Shown here one piece after another: positions 13,108 through 21,847 of a stretch of 64,000 nt of DNA. Made by a program: the position numbers and the translations under genes. The notes beneath the pieces were generated by a model. The model saw nothing but the letters and a program-made list of their open reading frames with translations. It made no database searches and was not told the origin of the DNA. Numbering within the stretch: the first letter of the stretch is position 1; every line of letters begins with the position of its first letter. The stretch is from Coprinus comatus (Eukaryota > Basidiomycota > Agaricomycetes > Agaricales > Agaricaceae), in NCBI GenBank assembly GCA_034638255.1, contig JAWPGT010000009.1, positions 1-64,000 on the forward strand, in the 5' to 3' direction.

Positions 13108-15095
13108 TCACCTGTTCGCTGCAAGAGGTGTTATTGAAGGTAAGAAAGCAAAAAGCATGGCGTCATACAGTAGTTCAATGTGCTGAGCGATTTCTTCCTG
13201 TTGTTTCCTCAGCACTTCAATAGAGACCGTGGTTTGTCTCTGCATCATTAGAGACCGTGTTCGCACTATCGATGAGGGGTAGCAATTTGTCCATGACATG
13301 GGAAAAACTAGTATCTCTGGGGGCTCCCTCAAAGTTGAAAAACGAGCCAGTGTTGAGATCAGGAGCGAAAAAGTCTGACTGGACAGACTTTTCCGCTTGA
13401 GGTGATTGCGTAGTGTGACATGGAGGCATACAAGACAAGATATCGGCTAATTGGAAATCGTCAATGATGGACCAGTCCAATTCATCGAGTGATTGTGGGG
13501 TTACATTGCTGGTAAATGTTGAACCACCGTTGTACATATCTACAATAACTGATTTCAGTATCAATAGACCCATATGATACATATGTACATACTATTGAAT
13601 AATTCAGCGTCCATGGGCATTGGCGTTGGGACGGATCCATAAAAGGTCAATTCAAGCAAGGGCTGTTCGCAAGAGATAGGAGCTGGAGATTCAGGGGAAT
13701 AGTGTATCTCATTCCGTGCGGGGACGTCTAGCACAGACTCCTGAGGTGATGGAAGATAGTGAGGGCTCCATAAATGTTTGTTGCTATCAGACGGCGTTGG
13801 GGTGGCTATCGAAGGTATAATGATGGAGGGACTGTAATCATTTGGCGCTCCGTTGGTTAACCAAGATTCATTACCTGCGTCGTTCGGAAACCCTTGTACC
13901 GCATGAGCATGTGCAATGGAGTCCAACACGGTCTGAAGGCGAGTTGGCCGTGGGCCATTGGATGGAAAGTTTGGACGATGACCTGTGCGCGATTCCGAAA
14001 CTCTTCGCGGTCGTTTCTTTGACAATATTACAGGACTTGTTGACCTCCTAGCACATTCACTCGGACCACAAGTAGGCTGCGAAGACAAAGGAAATGATGT
14101 TGGAGCAAGTGAGGAAAGTTCTGGTTGGCATACACTCTTTCGCATGGAATCATCGGTTCTGGACAGGGTGATTGAGCGAAACGCAAATGTCACTGACAAA
14201 AACAAACAAACCTTAAACGTTTCTTTTGAGTTCGATTGCTTGTTACGTCTTGAGATTCTCGACGACGCTTTGTAGAGGGACGAGCAGATAAGGAGCCAAA
14301 CGAAGATGACATTACTGATTTAGGCGAACTTTCTGGTGAAGGATATGGTTGTGTGTTTTTTATTGAATTTTGGTGTTTACCAGATATGCGGTCCCCAGCC
14401 ACTGAATTCAATTGTTGAGCAATAATACTCTCCTCGAATGGCTCAACATAATGCTCGGTAACCAGCCGCTGCATTTTGATAAAGGCCAAAAGCAACCCAT
14501 TTGAGGGTGTGATGGGATTCTCGTCTTTGAAAAATCGTTCAGCTGATTTGACAGCCTCTGATCGATTTCCAGAGAAGAACTCCCGGCGAATCCTTGACCA
14601 ACCAATTCTTCTCCTTGCTTGAACAAACCAAGAATCTACGTCGCTTCGAATCCAGTTGGTTTGAAGGGAGATATTGTCGCGAACAATATTAGATGGATAA
14701 GGGTTCCAGTAATTTTGGGATAACCATTTGGCAGCGTGGGATATATTTCGACGGTTTGTCAAAGAACAGCTTTTACTTTCCGCTGAAGACGCGACATGTG
14801 TTGAACAAGGCTCATTCTGCACTATTTGTGTAGCTTCTGAAACGAGTTCGTTGAGCAGGCTTTTAGCTGTCTTCTCCAAATGTTCGAAAGAAGAGGTAAT
14901 TTCCTTCATAACGGATGATATACAATCTGCAGTTGGCTCCGTACTGTGGTCGACAGATTCGTAGACAATCCTTTTAAGGTCACTGTCGAGTTCCTCCAGG
15001 AGACTTGGACAGTCCTCGGGGTTGTCGTTATTTGTAGTACCGTGAAAGAATGCATTATGAGAAGACATAATATCATCCCAAGTATGAGACAGCAT
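13108..15095 (-). CDS. HD1: HD1-class homeodomain mating-type protein (A locus)
   Basis: HD1 proteins carry a TALE-type homeodomain and dimerise with HD2 proteins from a compatible mate to drive dikaryotic development. The homeodomain is at about residues 130-185: it runs from HAAKWLSQNYWNPYPSN to the recognition helix SWFVQARRRIGW, the HD1 signature. The N-terminal part (LLEELDSDLKRIV, then SSFEHLEKTAKSLLNELV) is helical and fits the specificity/dimerisation region. A basic patch KKRLR follows. The start at 15095 is the first ATG that opens the main frame downstream of a TATA-like box at 15254-15260. Introns join KKRLR to TDDSMRK (about 54 nt) and DAELFN to NMYNGGS (about 49 nt). A third intron of about 58 nt with a CTAAT branch site probably adds VLRKQQEEIAQHIELLYDAM, ending at 13108. 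The exact start and last intron are uncertain. Confidence 0.88.
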
Positions 15096-15334
15096 GGTGT
15101 GTAAAGGTTCCTGGGATGGCGGGGATGTGAGTATTAGGAGCTGATTGAGTGGTATATCGTCGTGAAGTTGTGTGTAAATATCTCTTCTTACCAAACAATG
15201 ACCAGACACTAGACAATGCGGAGAATGAAAGTTGTCACATGTGACATGGTCACATTTATATGCGTTCTTGAACAATGATCAATTCAAAGAACATCACCCT
15301 TCAATATCTCACCCTCAGCTCACACTAAGTACCA
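15096..15334. promoter_or_regulatory. Shared HD1/HD2 divergent promoter
   Basis: This 239-bp interval separates the start codons of the two divergent homeodomain genes and must hold both promoters. A TATA-like box for HD1 (TATAAAT on the minus strand) sits at 15254-15260. A cluster of GTCAC/GTGAC half-sites is at 15234-15253. On the minus strand an ATG just after the TATA box would open a frame of only about 12 codons, so it may act as an upstream ORF if transcription starts above it. Confidence 0.65.
15234..15253. promoter_or_regulatory. Triple GTCAC/GTGAC half-site array
   Basis: The 20 bases read gtcacatgtgacatggtcac. They hold a perfect 12-base palindrome (GTCACATGTGAC, with CACATGTG at its centre) overlapping a second inverted pair GTGAC-ATG-GTCAC. 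Position in the HD1-HD2 intergenic region makes a transcription-factor site plausible. The binding factor is unknown. Basidiomycete HD heterodimer sites contain GATG/TGA-type cores with ACA, so an autoregulatory role is only a guess. Confidence 0.4.
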
Positions 15335-17119
15335 ATGCCACCTCAGTCAAAGAGGTCTCTCATGCTTTCAGCGATTGCGCATAGCTGCAAATCTCTATCC
15401 AAAAAGTTTCAGAACTACTCTCCCAGCTTAAATCCACCGTCGTCTCCACTACCTATAATGCCTATGGACCTGCCAGCGCCTTCCGATATAACGGAAGAGT
15501 TAGTAGAAGCTGGGGCACCTGCGACCGTTGCCGCTCGGATATCTCAGTCTTACGCACAGGCCGCAAGTGATCTGCGAAGTATAGTTTACAAGAAAACACA
15601 GGACACGTTACAACTCTTCGCCGTCACTACATCCAGTGGATACCCGAATTATGCTGATACCGTCGTGCAATCTTTCTCCCGGTCATACTTTGACAAGATT
15701 GAGGATTTAAAACAACGCGCACTCGCACGGGTGAAAGAATCCAGGAAGTCGAGGCAACGACAAGCATTTCGCAGTGTAAGTTTAAACCATATCTCTCTTT
15801 TTCCATATTTTTCACCATCTCACCAATATTTCAGGAATTTGTTCCATTTCTTGAGAAATATTTTGAACATAATGCCTACCCGACACATTGTGATACTCGT
15901 CTACTTGCTAAGAGCACTAACATGACTCCTTACCAAATTCAAGTCTGGGTATGAAACCCCTTGTCTTTTCTTTTTCCTAACTAACATTCAGTCTATTCTA
16001 GTTTCAAAATCATCGTAACCGTTCCAAAAAGAAACAGCCTTTGCGAAAACTTAGCTCCGACTCTCTTCCCTTCGACTTTGAGGTCGAACTAAGGGCAATG
16101 ACTTCTGGGATTCGGTCAAAGCACGAACCAGTTACACCCGATAGAAGCTTGTCCTCTTGCCGACCACTCAGATTTTCCCCAGGAGCAGTGCGTTAATTCC
16201 CCTGTTTCCTATCGACGAAATGTTCACTCTAAATCAGCCACAGATAGAGACGCTAGAGTCAGAACATCCCCCTGCTCCACAGCAACCAACACCACTTACC
16301 TCTCTTATAGCTGCCCATAACCCAAGAAAATCTCCCCCGATACTCAACCCGGCCGCTCCGGAACATGCCTTTCCCGCCACATTCCCTCCTTCATGTAGCT
16401 ACGACCCATTTCCTATGCCAGCATCTTGTCATTTTTCAAGAAGTTATTGGCCACGTCTCCCAACATCAGAAACTGTGCAACGGAGAGTACACAAAACCCA
16501 TTCGAGTACAATTGATGCACTTGCAGATGATTTCCTGGCCAAGACGAAGATCCGCTGTCTCGACAAATTAGAACAAAATGAAAATGACATCTCTAAAACG
16601 CCATGGCATTTATGCAGGTACACAATCGTGCACAATGGGTGTCACCCTGCCCTGGTTTCGCAGCCCAAAACTACCCCTACAAGCCCGCACAATTTTTCCG
16701 TGTCCCAATCAAAGCCTCTCCCTGCCCCTTCGTCAAGAAAACGCGGTCGAGACAGCTTGGATGAATACCCGAAGGACTCCACGAGAAAACGACAACGATT
16801 TCATATCTCTGATAATGCCTTAGCTCGTCAACCGAACCATGCTGTGATAGACGAACTGTCGCGGAAATCTATCTTACCACAACACGTCACGTCAGGTAGA
16901 CACCCCATTACACCACGCTCTCGTTGCTCTTCCTCATCCTCGAGCTATAGTACTGCATCTTCAGCTCCACTTTGCACTCCAGACACTTCTCCAGAACTAC
17001 CCTTGTGCGAATTAGACCCTAGTTTTGATTCATCTGATAAAAACACAAATAACACAATCCCCTTGTATATGGGTTTCGCTTCATATGCAGGACCACTATT
17101 AAAGCTCCATGCCATATAA
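15335..17119 (+). CDS. HD2: HD2-class homeodomain mating-type protein (A locus)
   Basis: The ATG at 15335 opens an exon with a helical N-terminus (DITEELVEAGAPATVAARIS and later YFDKIEDLKQRALARVKES). The homeodomain follows across two introns: SRQRQAFRSEFVPFLEKYF, then MTPYQIQVW, an intron exactly between W and F, and FQNHRNRSKKK. WFQNHRNR is the typical HD2 recognition helix. Downstream the frame must change to reach the long Pro/Ser-rich tail (16172-17119). A 41-nt or 89-nt intron ending at the AG at 16170-16171 would do this in the correct phase, but both possible donors are poor matches. The tail contains a basic stretch RKRGRDSLDEY...RKRQR, a likely nuclear signal. If that intron is not used, the protein would stop at 16194 soon after the homeodomain. 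HD2 is divergent from HD1 across 239 bp. Confidence 0.87.
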
Positions 17120-17721
17120 TTGCGTGCATCATTTAAAGACCTGTGGTCTTTCATATCCTCTTGATTTCTATTACTGTCCTTATCCAGTTATATTCTAGTC
17201 TCCATATACCCAGTGATTACATACCCGTATTTTTGACGTTTGCTAGTTCAGTGTTTACCTTTTCTTCGTCCCATTAGTGTATGTTTAAACCGTAATTATC
17301 TTAACTCCGAAATCGAAGTAATAATACGACCCGTCAAGTTATGCATAAACTCGAGTCCTGAAGCACCTTAACGCTAACAAACAACCTCGTGTGTTCCAAG
17401 GTGAAACTTTGAGATATAAAAAATATGTTGAAGTAGGAGAGGCAGTGTGAAGTTGGAAAGTGTGTGAAGAAAGGTGCCCAGTATACGTCTGTTAATATCA
17501 ATACTTTTATATTCCTAAGTATGAAGGAGTACAACAATGTCCTATGTAGTCATGCCATAGGTTCAGTAGGTTTATAAGAGATCGCCGGGGTTAAATGCAC
17601 AAAGGGAGAGAACAAATGAAAATGCCAAGGTAACGGTTACGATCATCTAACAAGATCTTATTCCACCAGAGGTTACTCGATTACAAGGCGTGCTTCCCCA
17701 GAACAATGCACTGTGCCAGTG

Positions 17722-17852
17722 ACTTGGTAATCCACACAGATTATCAAGTGCTTGCAAGTATTTATCCAAGCTTTACTTTACTCGTGAGCGTGGGTCTCAG
17801 TAAAGTTTAGGTATGTCCTCGATAATCCAGTTAGATTATCGAGTCACCCACG
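17722..17852. repeat. Cluster of nested hairpins downstream of HD2
   Basis: Three stem-loops lie within 131 bp. The first (17722-17750) pairs ACTTGGTAATC with GATTATCAAGT, ten of eleven positions. The second (17775-17806) pairs ACTTTACT with AGTAAAGT, an exact 8-bp stem. The third (17818-17843) pairs CTCGATAATC with GATTATCGAG exactly, with a six-base loop. The first and third share the TAATC...GATTATC arms, so they look like copies of one motif. CGTGGGT (17789-17795) also pairs with ACCCACG (17846-17852) around the third hairpin. A miniature inverted-repeat element relic or a structured transcript are both possible. Confidence 0.55.
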
Positions 17853-17922
17853 TAGTGAATATAGGAAAACAATGGAAAGCAGATTTCCAAGTATAACTCC
17901 CATATACGTGCTTTGTGTGCTA

Positions 17923-18185
17923 GCTAGGAAGTTGCCGGCTTCAGCAGCGGCATTGCGAGACGTTGCTGACGGTGAAGAGTTAGAGAACATCGATCTGACC
18001 ATCCCCATCCTGAATAACGATGAACTCGAGTACAACAATTAAAAATTTGGCCATAAGTGCATCGTCACAGGCACTCAGTAATCAGTAATCACGTTGATGG
18101 GAACACGCAGGATGCTATTAATAATGCTGCGATGACTATGAAGATGCTAATTTTCCAGTTTACTAAATCCGGCACTTTGTTGTAA
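17923..18185 (+). pseudogene. Decayed inverted copy of the beta-flanking gene
   Basis: Read on the plus strand, 18099-18185 encodes GNTQDAINNAAMTMKMLIFQ and continues to a TAA. The intact gene on the opposite strand has GNKQDAVNGAAMTVMKLLVQ at the corresponding place, and the bases match closely, including GATGCT-TTAAT-TGCTGC-ATGACT. Further upstream (about 17923-17960) the plus strand reads KLPASAAAL, resembling KLLGSAAAM of the preceding exon of the intact gene. The order of the two matches is the same as in the gene. The stretch between them does not align, and no start or complete frame exists, so I read this as a broken relic rather than a gene. The second match is the stronger one. Confidence 0.6.
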
Positions 18186-18338
18186 ATATTGGACTCAGTA
18201 AAACAGTGTTCATGTTATTTATGTAGCTTATAAATAAAAATAAAAATCAGAATACAGAACGTTTAACGGCTATCGACCACAAAGTTCGGAATCAATCGAA
18301 ATAGAGAACTTTTAAACTAGATGAAGACCACCGGGGGT

Positions 18339-18407
18339 CCTCCTACGTGTCTCTCCGCCGCCCGGGCGTGCTGTCCTTCCATTGAGCTAACGCGGGCTTC
18401 TCTTTAC
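18339..18407 (-). other. tRNA-like sequence, probably degenerate
   Basis: On the minus strand a segment begins GCCCGCGTTAGCTCAATGG. This looks like a tRNA acceptor strand, U8 and D-arm with a near-perfect A box. The 3' half does not supply a TTCGA T-loop or the complement of the acceptor stem, and no clear anticodon arm forms. I therefore call it a tRNA-like relic and not a functional tRNA; a false match to the A box is also possible. Confidence 0.3.
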
Positions 18408-18567
18408 TAACATATTCTTCACCTGCTAGAAAATTGTTTCCATCATCAACTTGTGTAAGTACATAGTGAGAGTATACTAGCAGGGGAAACAGCTACAGTA
18501 CTACAGTATATTACTTCATACAGAAACTAACTCCTAAACTTTAAAACGCAATTCGTTCTGTTTTCAT

Positions 18568-19605
18568 TTATTTTGTAAACTTCGAAGCCTAAAAGGAAAA
18601 AGAGTACATCACATCAGCATCCACAGCTACAAGGCCACCACAACCCCCAATCTAACATAAAACAAACTCACCATACTCAACAAACTACCCAATCCACCAG
18701 AATCACTTCCACCAGTAGTAGGAGCCACACCAAGCTTAGATTGGACAAGTAGCTTCATAACAGTCATAGCAGCACCATTAACAGCATCTTGTTTATTTCC
18801 TGAAGCCTGACTTCCGGATTTATCAAACAATTTAGTAGCTTCAGCCATTGCCAAACTGATTAATTGAGTTTGACTGTTTCCACCAGTCTTTCCAGAGGAA
18901 GAAGAACTACCTCCAATAAATTGTTTTAGGACCTAATGTATGCGATTTTTGTAATTTAGTTCAAACTTTGAGTCAGAAAATGTGATATATAGGATTTTAC
19001 GAACCTGCATAGCAGCTGCACTTCCGAGAAGTTTAGCACTCAATCCACTAGTATCGTTTTGTTTGTAAACTTTGTCATGAGCACGAGTAACTTCATCATC
19101 GTTGAGAGGTTTTTCATGTTCATTCTATACAAATCATGAAACAAATGAAAGGAGAAGAAGAAAACAAGCAAGTACTAACCTTATTGTCGCTCAAGAAACT
19201 AAGAGCAGTAGCGAACAAGGAAGAATCACCAGATCCAGCCTCCTTAGCAGTCTTAATAGCTTGGTCATTATCAACTACATTGATCGATTGATTAGCGCCT
19301 CATTTACCATCCCCACTCCATAGAAACTCACTCTCAGGACGATCGCTACTAGAATGACCACTCGAGTGATGGGGAGTGTTAAGTTCTTGGCCTCCGGTCT
19401 TATTCACATCGGCTAGATCGCAAACACGATTATATGTGCAAAAGATAAGTGATGATGCGACTGGGTTACCCACGATTAAAAATGACGTACATTGCTGTGA
19501 TTCATTGTAAGCTTCATAGCCTTTCTTCGCGATATTCATAAACGAGTCCTTCACACAGATTAGAGGGAGAATTCATGTAGCTTTCACGAAGGACAGTATT
19601 ACCAT
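18568..19605 (-). CDS. bfg: Beta-flanking protein (mating-type-linked, unknown function)
   Basis: This conserved fungal protein of unknown biochemistry marks one side of the HD mating-type locus in many mushrooms. The core is recognised from AAALQ-like and GNKQDAVNGAAMTVMKLLVQ motifs, preceded by DEVTRAHDKVYK and a Gly/Ser-rich linker. The tail GGSDSGGLGSLLSM joins across an intron to ASKFTK and a TAA at 18568-18570, matching the family's short LASKF-type ending. At the 5' end the frame reads NIAKKGYEAYNESQ. The best model places the ATG at 19605 as a one-codon exon, spliced over an intron of about 54 nt (GTAATA...CTAAT...AAG) to give M-D-S-F-M-N-I-A-K-K-G. The fallback start is the ATG at 19539. 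About seven exons in total. A decayed inverted copy lies between this gene and HD2. Confidence 0.85.
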
Positions 19606-19800
19606 GACTGAGAGTGTATATGTAGTAGGTTAGACAAAAGGCTAGTTCCTGAACTGACAGGCATCCATTTCCAGTTAAACCAATTAGGAGGATCGACTTT
19701 CCCACATTATACAGTGGATGACGTCATAAAAATCGAATGAGATTGGATTACAAGTACAACTACGCTATAAACGAAAAAGAAAGTTATCAGGTCCAATGGA

Positions 19801-20855
19801 TTAGTTAACAGGAGATCTCGTCTTCAAATAATCCTCCTCCTGTCCTAAATCCTCAGTCCCAACTTTCGTCGTAGTTGAAGCATACGGAGAATCAAATGTC
19901 TTCTTTCCAGATTCCAACGGCGCACTAGTCGAAGGAATACCTGACGACGAACTCGGCGGTTTTATTTTTCCTTGACCTTCACTAACATCAAGGTCCCTCG
20001 TCCCAGAGTCAGGAATATCATGAACTTGGGCACCCTGTGTCCCAGCTGTTCCAACAGCATTCTGAGCAGCAGAAACAGCTTGATCGATATGTGGTTGAGC
20101 AGTTTCTGCAGCTGACGCAAAGTACGTTGATGCTCTCTTCACTATGTTTCGAATGGTTTCGACAAAGCCTCCAGTCTCGGCGTTAGATGTTGTTTGTGAA
20201 TCAGCACTTCTTGCAGGCGCAGCTTGATCACCATTCATCGCATCTAGGTAATCCTATTCACGTTTCTTTGTTAGTTTCCAATCGTATTTTCTTAATACTG
20301 AGATAACATACTTGAGCAACACTGGCAACTTTCGAGCCTACATCTTTAGCATGTTGAACATAATCTTCCGCAGTATGTTTAATACTCTCTATGTCTCTTC
20401 TTCCTTCTTCAACAGCTTCATTCGTCTTCTCTGACGCCATATCACCAGGTCTAGGACCAACAGCCTTGGTACTAGGTCTAGGGACATCAACAGCTGTGGA
20501 AGGTTCTCCTGTAAGCTTTCTTCCAAATGTCTAAAAGCAAAACGCAAAATGAGGTTAGAGAATCAACCATATCGAAAGCTGAGAACCCACTTTGGCTACA
20601 GCAGCAGCTTGAACAGCAGCTTCTTGTTCCTTCTCGGCATTCTCTTCAACCTGTCTGTGATCTTTAAACGAGGTCACTTCTGCATAGGCCTCAGCAGCAG
20701 TAGTCTCAGCCCTACACGACAAAGGAAAAGGATAAATATGATGAACACATAAATCAAACCCAACGACTCTGAGTCCGACGGCTAGAAAAAACTAATACTC
20801 ACTCAGATCCTTGAGGATTAGAAACGTCAAAAACCTTTCCACTCTCAGTCGACAT
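19801..20855 (-). CDS. Conserved Ala/Glu-rich protein of unknown function
   Basis: I do not recognise the family. The ATG at 20855 gives MSTESGKVFDVSNPQGSE, followed through introns by a charged helical block rich in Ala, Glu and Lys (VEENAEKEQEAAVQAAAVAK). Another helical exon contains EKTNEAVEEGRRDIESIKHT and EDYVQHAKDVGSKVASVAQ. The next exon includes VETIRNIVKRASTYFASAAE and HIDQAVSAAQNAV. The C-terminal third is Ser/Pro/Thr-rich and disordered, ending in TRSPVN at 19801. The Ala-rich amphipathic repeats recall LEA-like or lipid-droplet-associated proteins, but that is only resemblance. There is no signal peptide or membrane segment. Five exons with standard small introns support a real gene. 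It is on the same strand as the beta-flanking gene, 195 bp upstream of its proposed start. Confidence 0.6.
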
Positions 20856-21199
20856 TATCGTTTTTAACTTGATTCGCTTCGAATGTTATGTGTATTGTGT
20901 GTGAATGTTACGAGGTAACGGGTAACTTGGGGGGGCCGCTTTGGAAGTGTCTGTGTTTGTGAAACGGTCTTTTTCTCTCCATTGCTTATCTATACTCCTT
21001 TATATACCTGAAATATGAGGGGGTAGGAGCTGATCGGTACCTATGACATCATCATTACCACAATGACGAGTTTCTTTCTAGGTTCCTCTGGTCACGTTCG
21101 GACTATGGTACTGGAACATTTATTCTCGAACGAGGCTGTGTATAGCACGATGTGAGTCTTCGTATGCAGATATTCAGGGGGTATATGTAGAATTGCCAC

Positions 21200-21220
21200 T
21201 AATAATAATAATAATAATAA
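21200..21220. repeat. AAT microsatellite
   Basis: About seven perfect copies of the trinucleotide AAT lie in intergenic DNA. Confidence 0.9.
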
Positions 21221-21270
21221 AAAGTAGAAAAAATGGACACGAACAACTTAGACTGACAAGATTTCATTTG

Positions 21271-21301
<31 letters not shown>

Positions 21302-21302
21302 G
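21271..21302. repeat. TAGA microsatellite
   Basis: About seven to eight copies of the tetranucleotide TAGA are followed by an interrupted copy. It lies in intergenic DNA and is likely to vary in length between strains. Confidence 0.9.
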
Positions 21303-21847
21303 TAGATATAAGTCCAATAAAAGTAAGTCAGATCAACACGACAGATGAGAGAGTACAAGAAGGAGGAGGGATCATGGGCTCTATATACATATTCAGCGCG
21401 AGGAATTGGGAAGCAAAGAAGAGAAGCAAAAACCAATGAAAAAAGTTGAGAAGAAACAGCGAGCATAAAGTCTATTTTGGAGAGTGGTATAAAAATGATA
21501 AAATAACGTGTCAAAAAAAAGTGAGAGAATATGGACAGGTAGTGAGTATGTTGATGCACAAATTACAACTCTTTTTCAAACACAATGGACAGTTTTACCA
21601 AGCTATCGGATACGGGCACACGGACAAAGAATGTGTATCTAGGAGGACAGAGATATCAAAACACACAAGGCACGAGAAAGACAGCATACATCGGGCACTT
21701 GAAAACCCGTCGCAAACGGGAAGCTTCAAGCTGTGAGTATTTCATAAAGATGAAATAAAAAGAAGAAACGGTGGGGTTACTATGTTATAATTCAAAAATA
21801 AAAACGGAGAACGTGGAAGAAGGAAAAGGCCATTGCCGGAAAAAAAA

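Larger units (their letters stand above)
17120..18567. other. Gene-poor interval between HD2 and the beta-flanking gene
   Basis: No intact gene was found in this 1.4-kb stretch. It contains the HD2 3' flank, a cluster of inverted repeats (17722-17852), a decayed reverse-orientation piece of the beta-flanking gene (about 17923-18185) and a tRNA-like sequence (about 18339-18407), each listed separately. Such debris fits a locus under suppressed recombination or one where HD gene pairs were lost, which is an inference. Confidence 0.55.
20856..21847. other. Interval upstream of the Ala/Glu-rich gene and 3' of glycogenin
   Basis: No gene was recognised in this region of nearly 1 kb. It holds two microsatellites: an AAT run at about 21200-21220 and a TAGA run at about 21271-21302. 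The frames inside are low-complexity and lack splice partners. The left part should hold the promoter of the minus-strand gene ending at 20855, the right part the 3' UTR of glycogenin. Confidence 0.5.

Noticed and set aside
17844..18038. Minus-strand open frame after HD2, considered as a small secreted or pheromone-like peptide
   Set aside because: It has no CaaX ending or signal peptide, and the opposite strand carries the better-supported beta-flanking relic.
18301..18420. Functional tRNA gene
   Set aside because: The A box is good, but no T-loop, anticodon arm or acceptor complement can be formed; kept only as a tRNA-like relic.
21248..21559. Minus-strand frame with a hydrophobic start and Tyr/Leu/Ile/Ser-rich end
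   Set aside because: The end is translation of the TAGA microsatellite, and the rest has no conserved feature.
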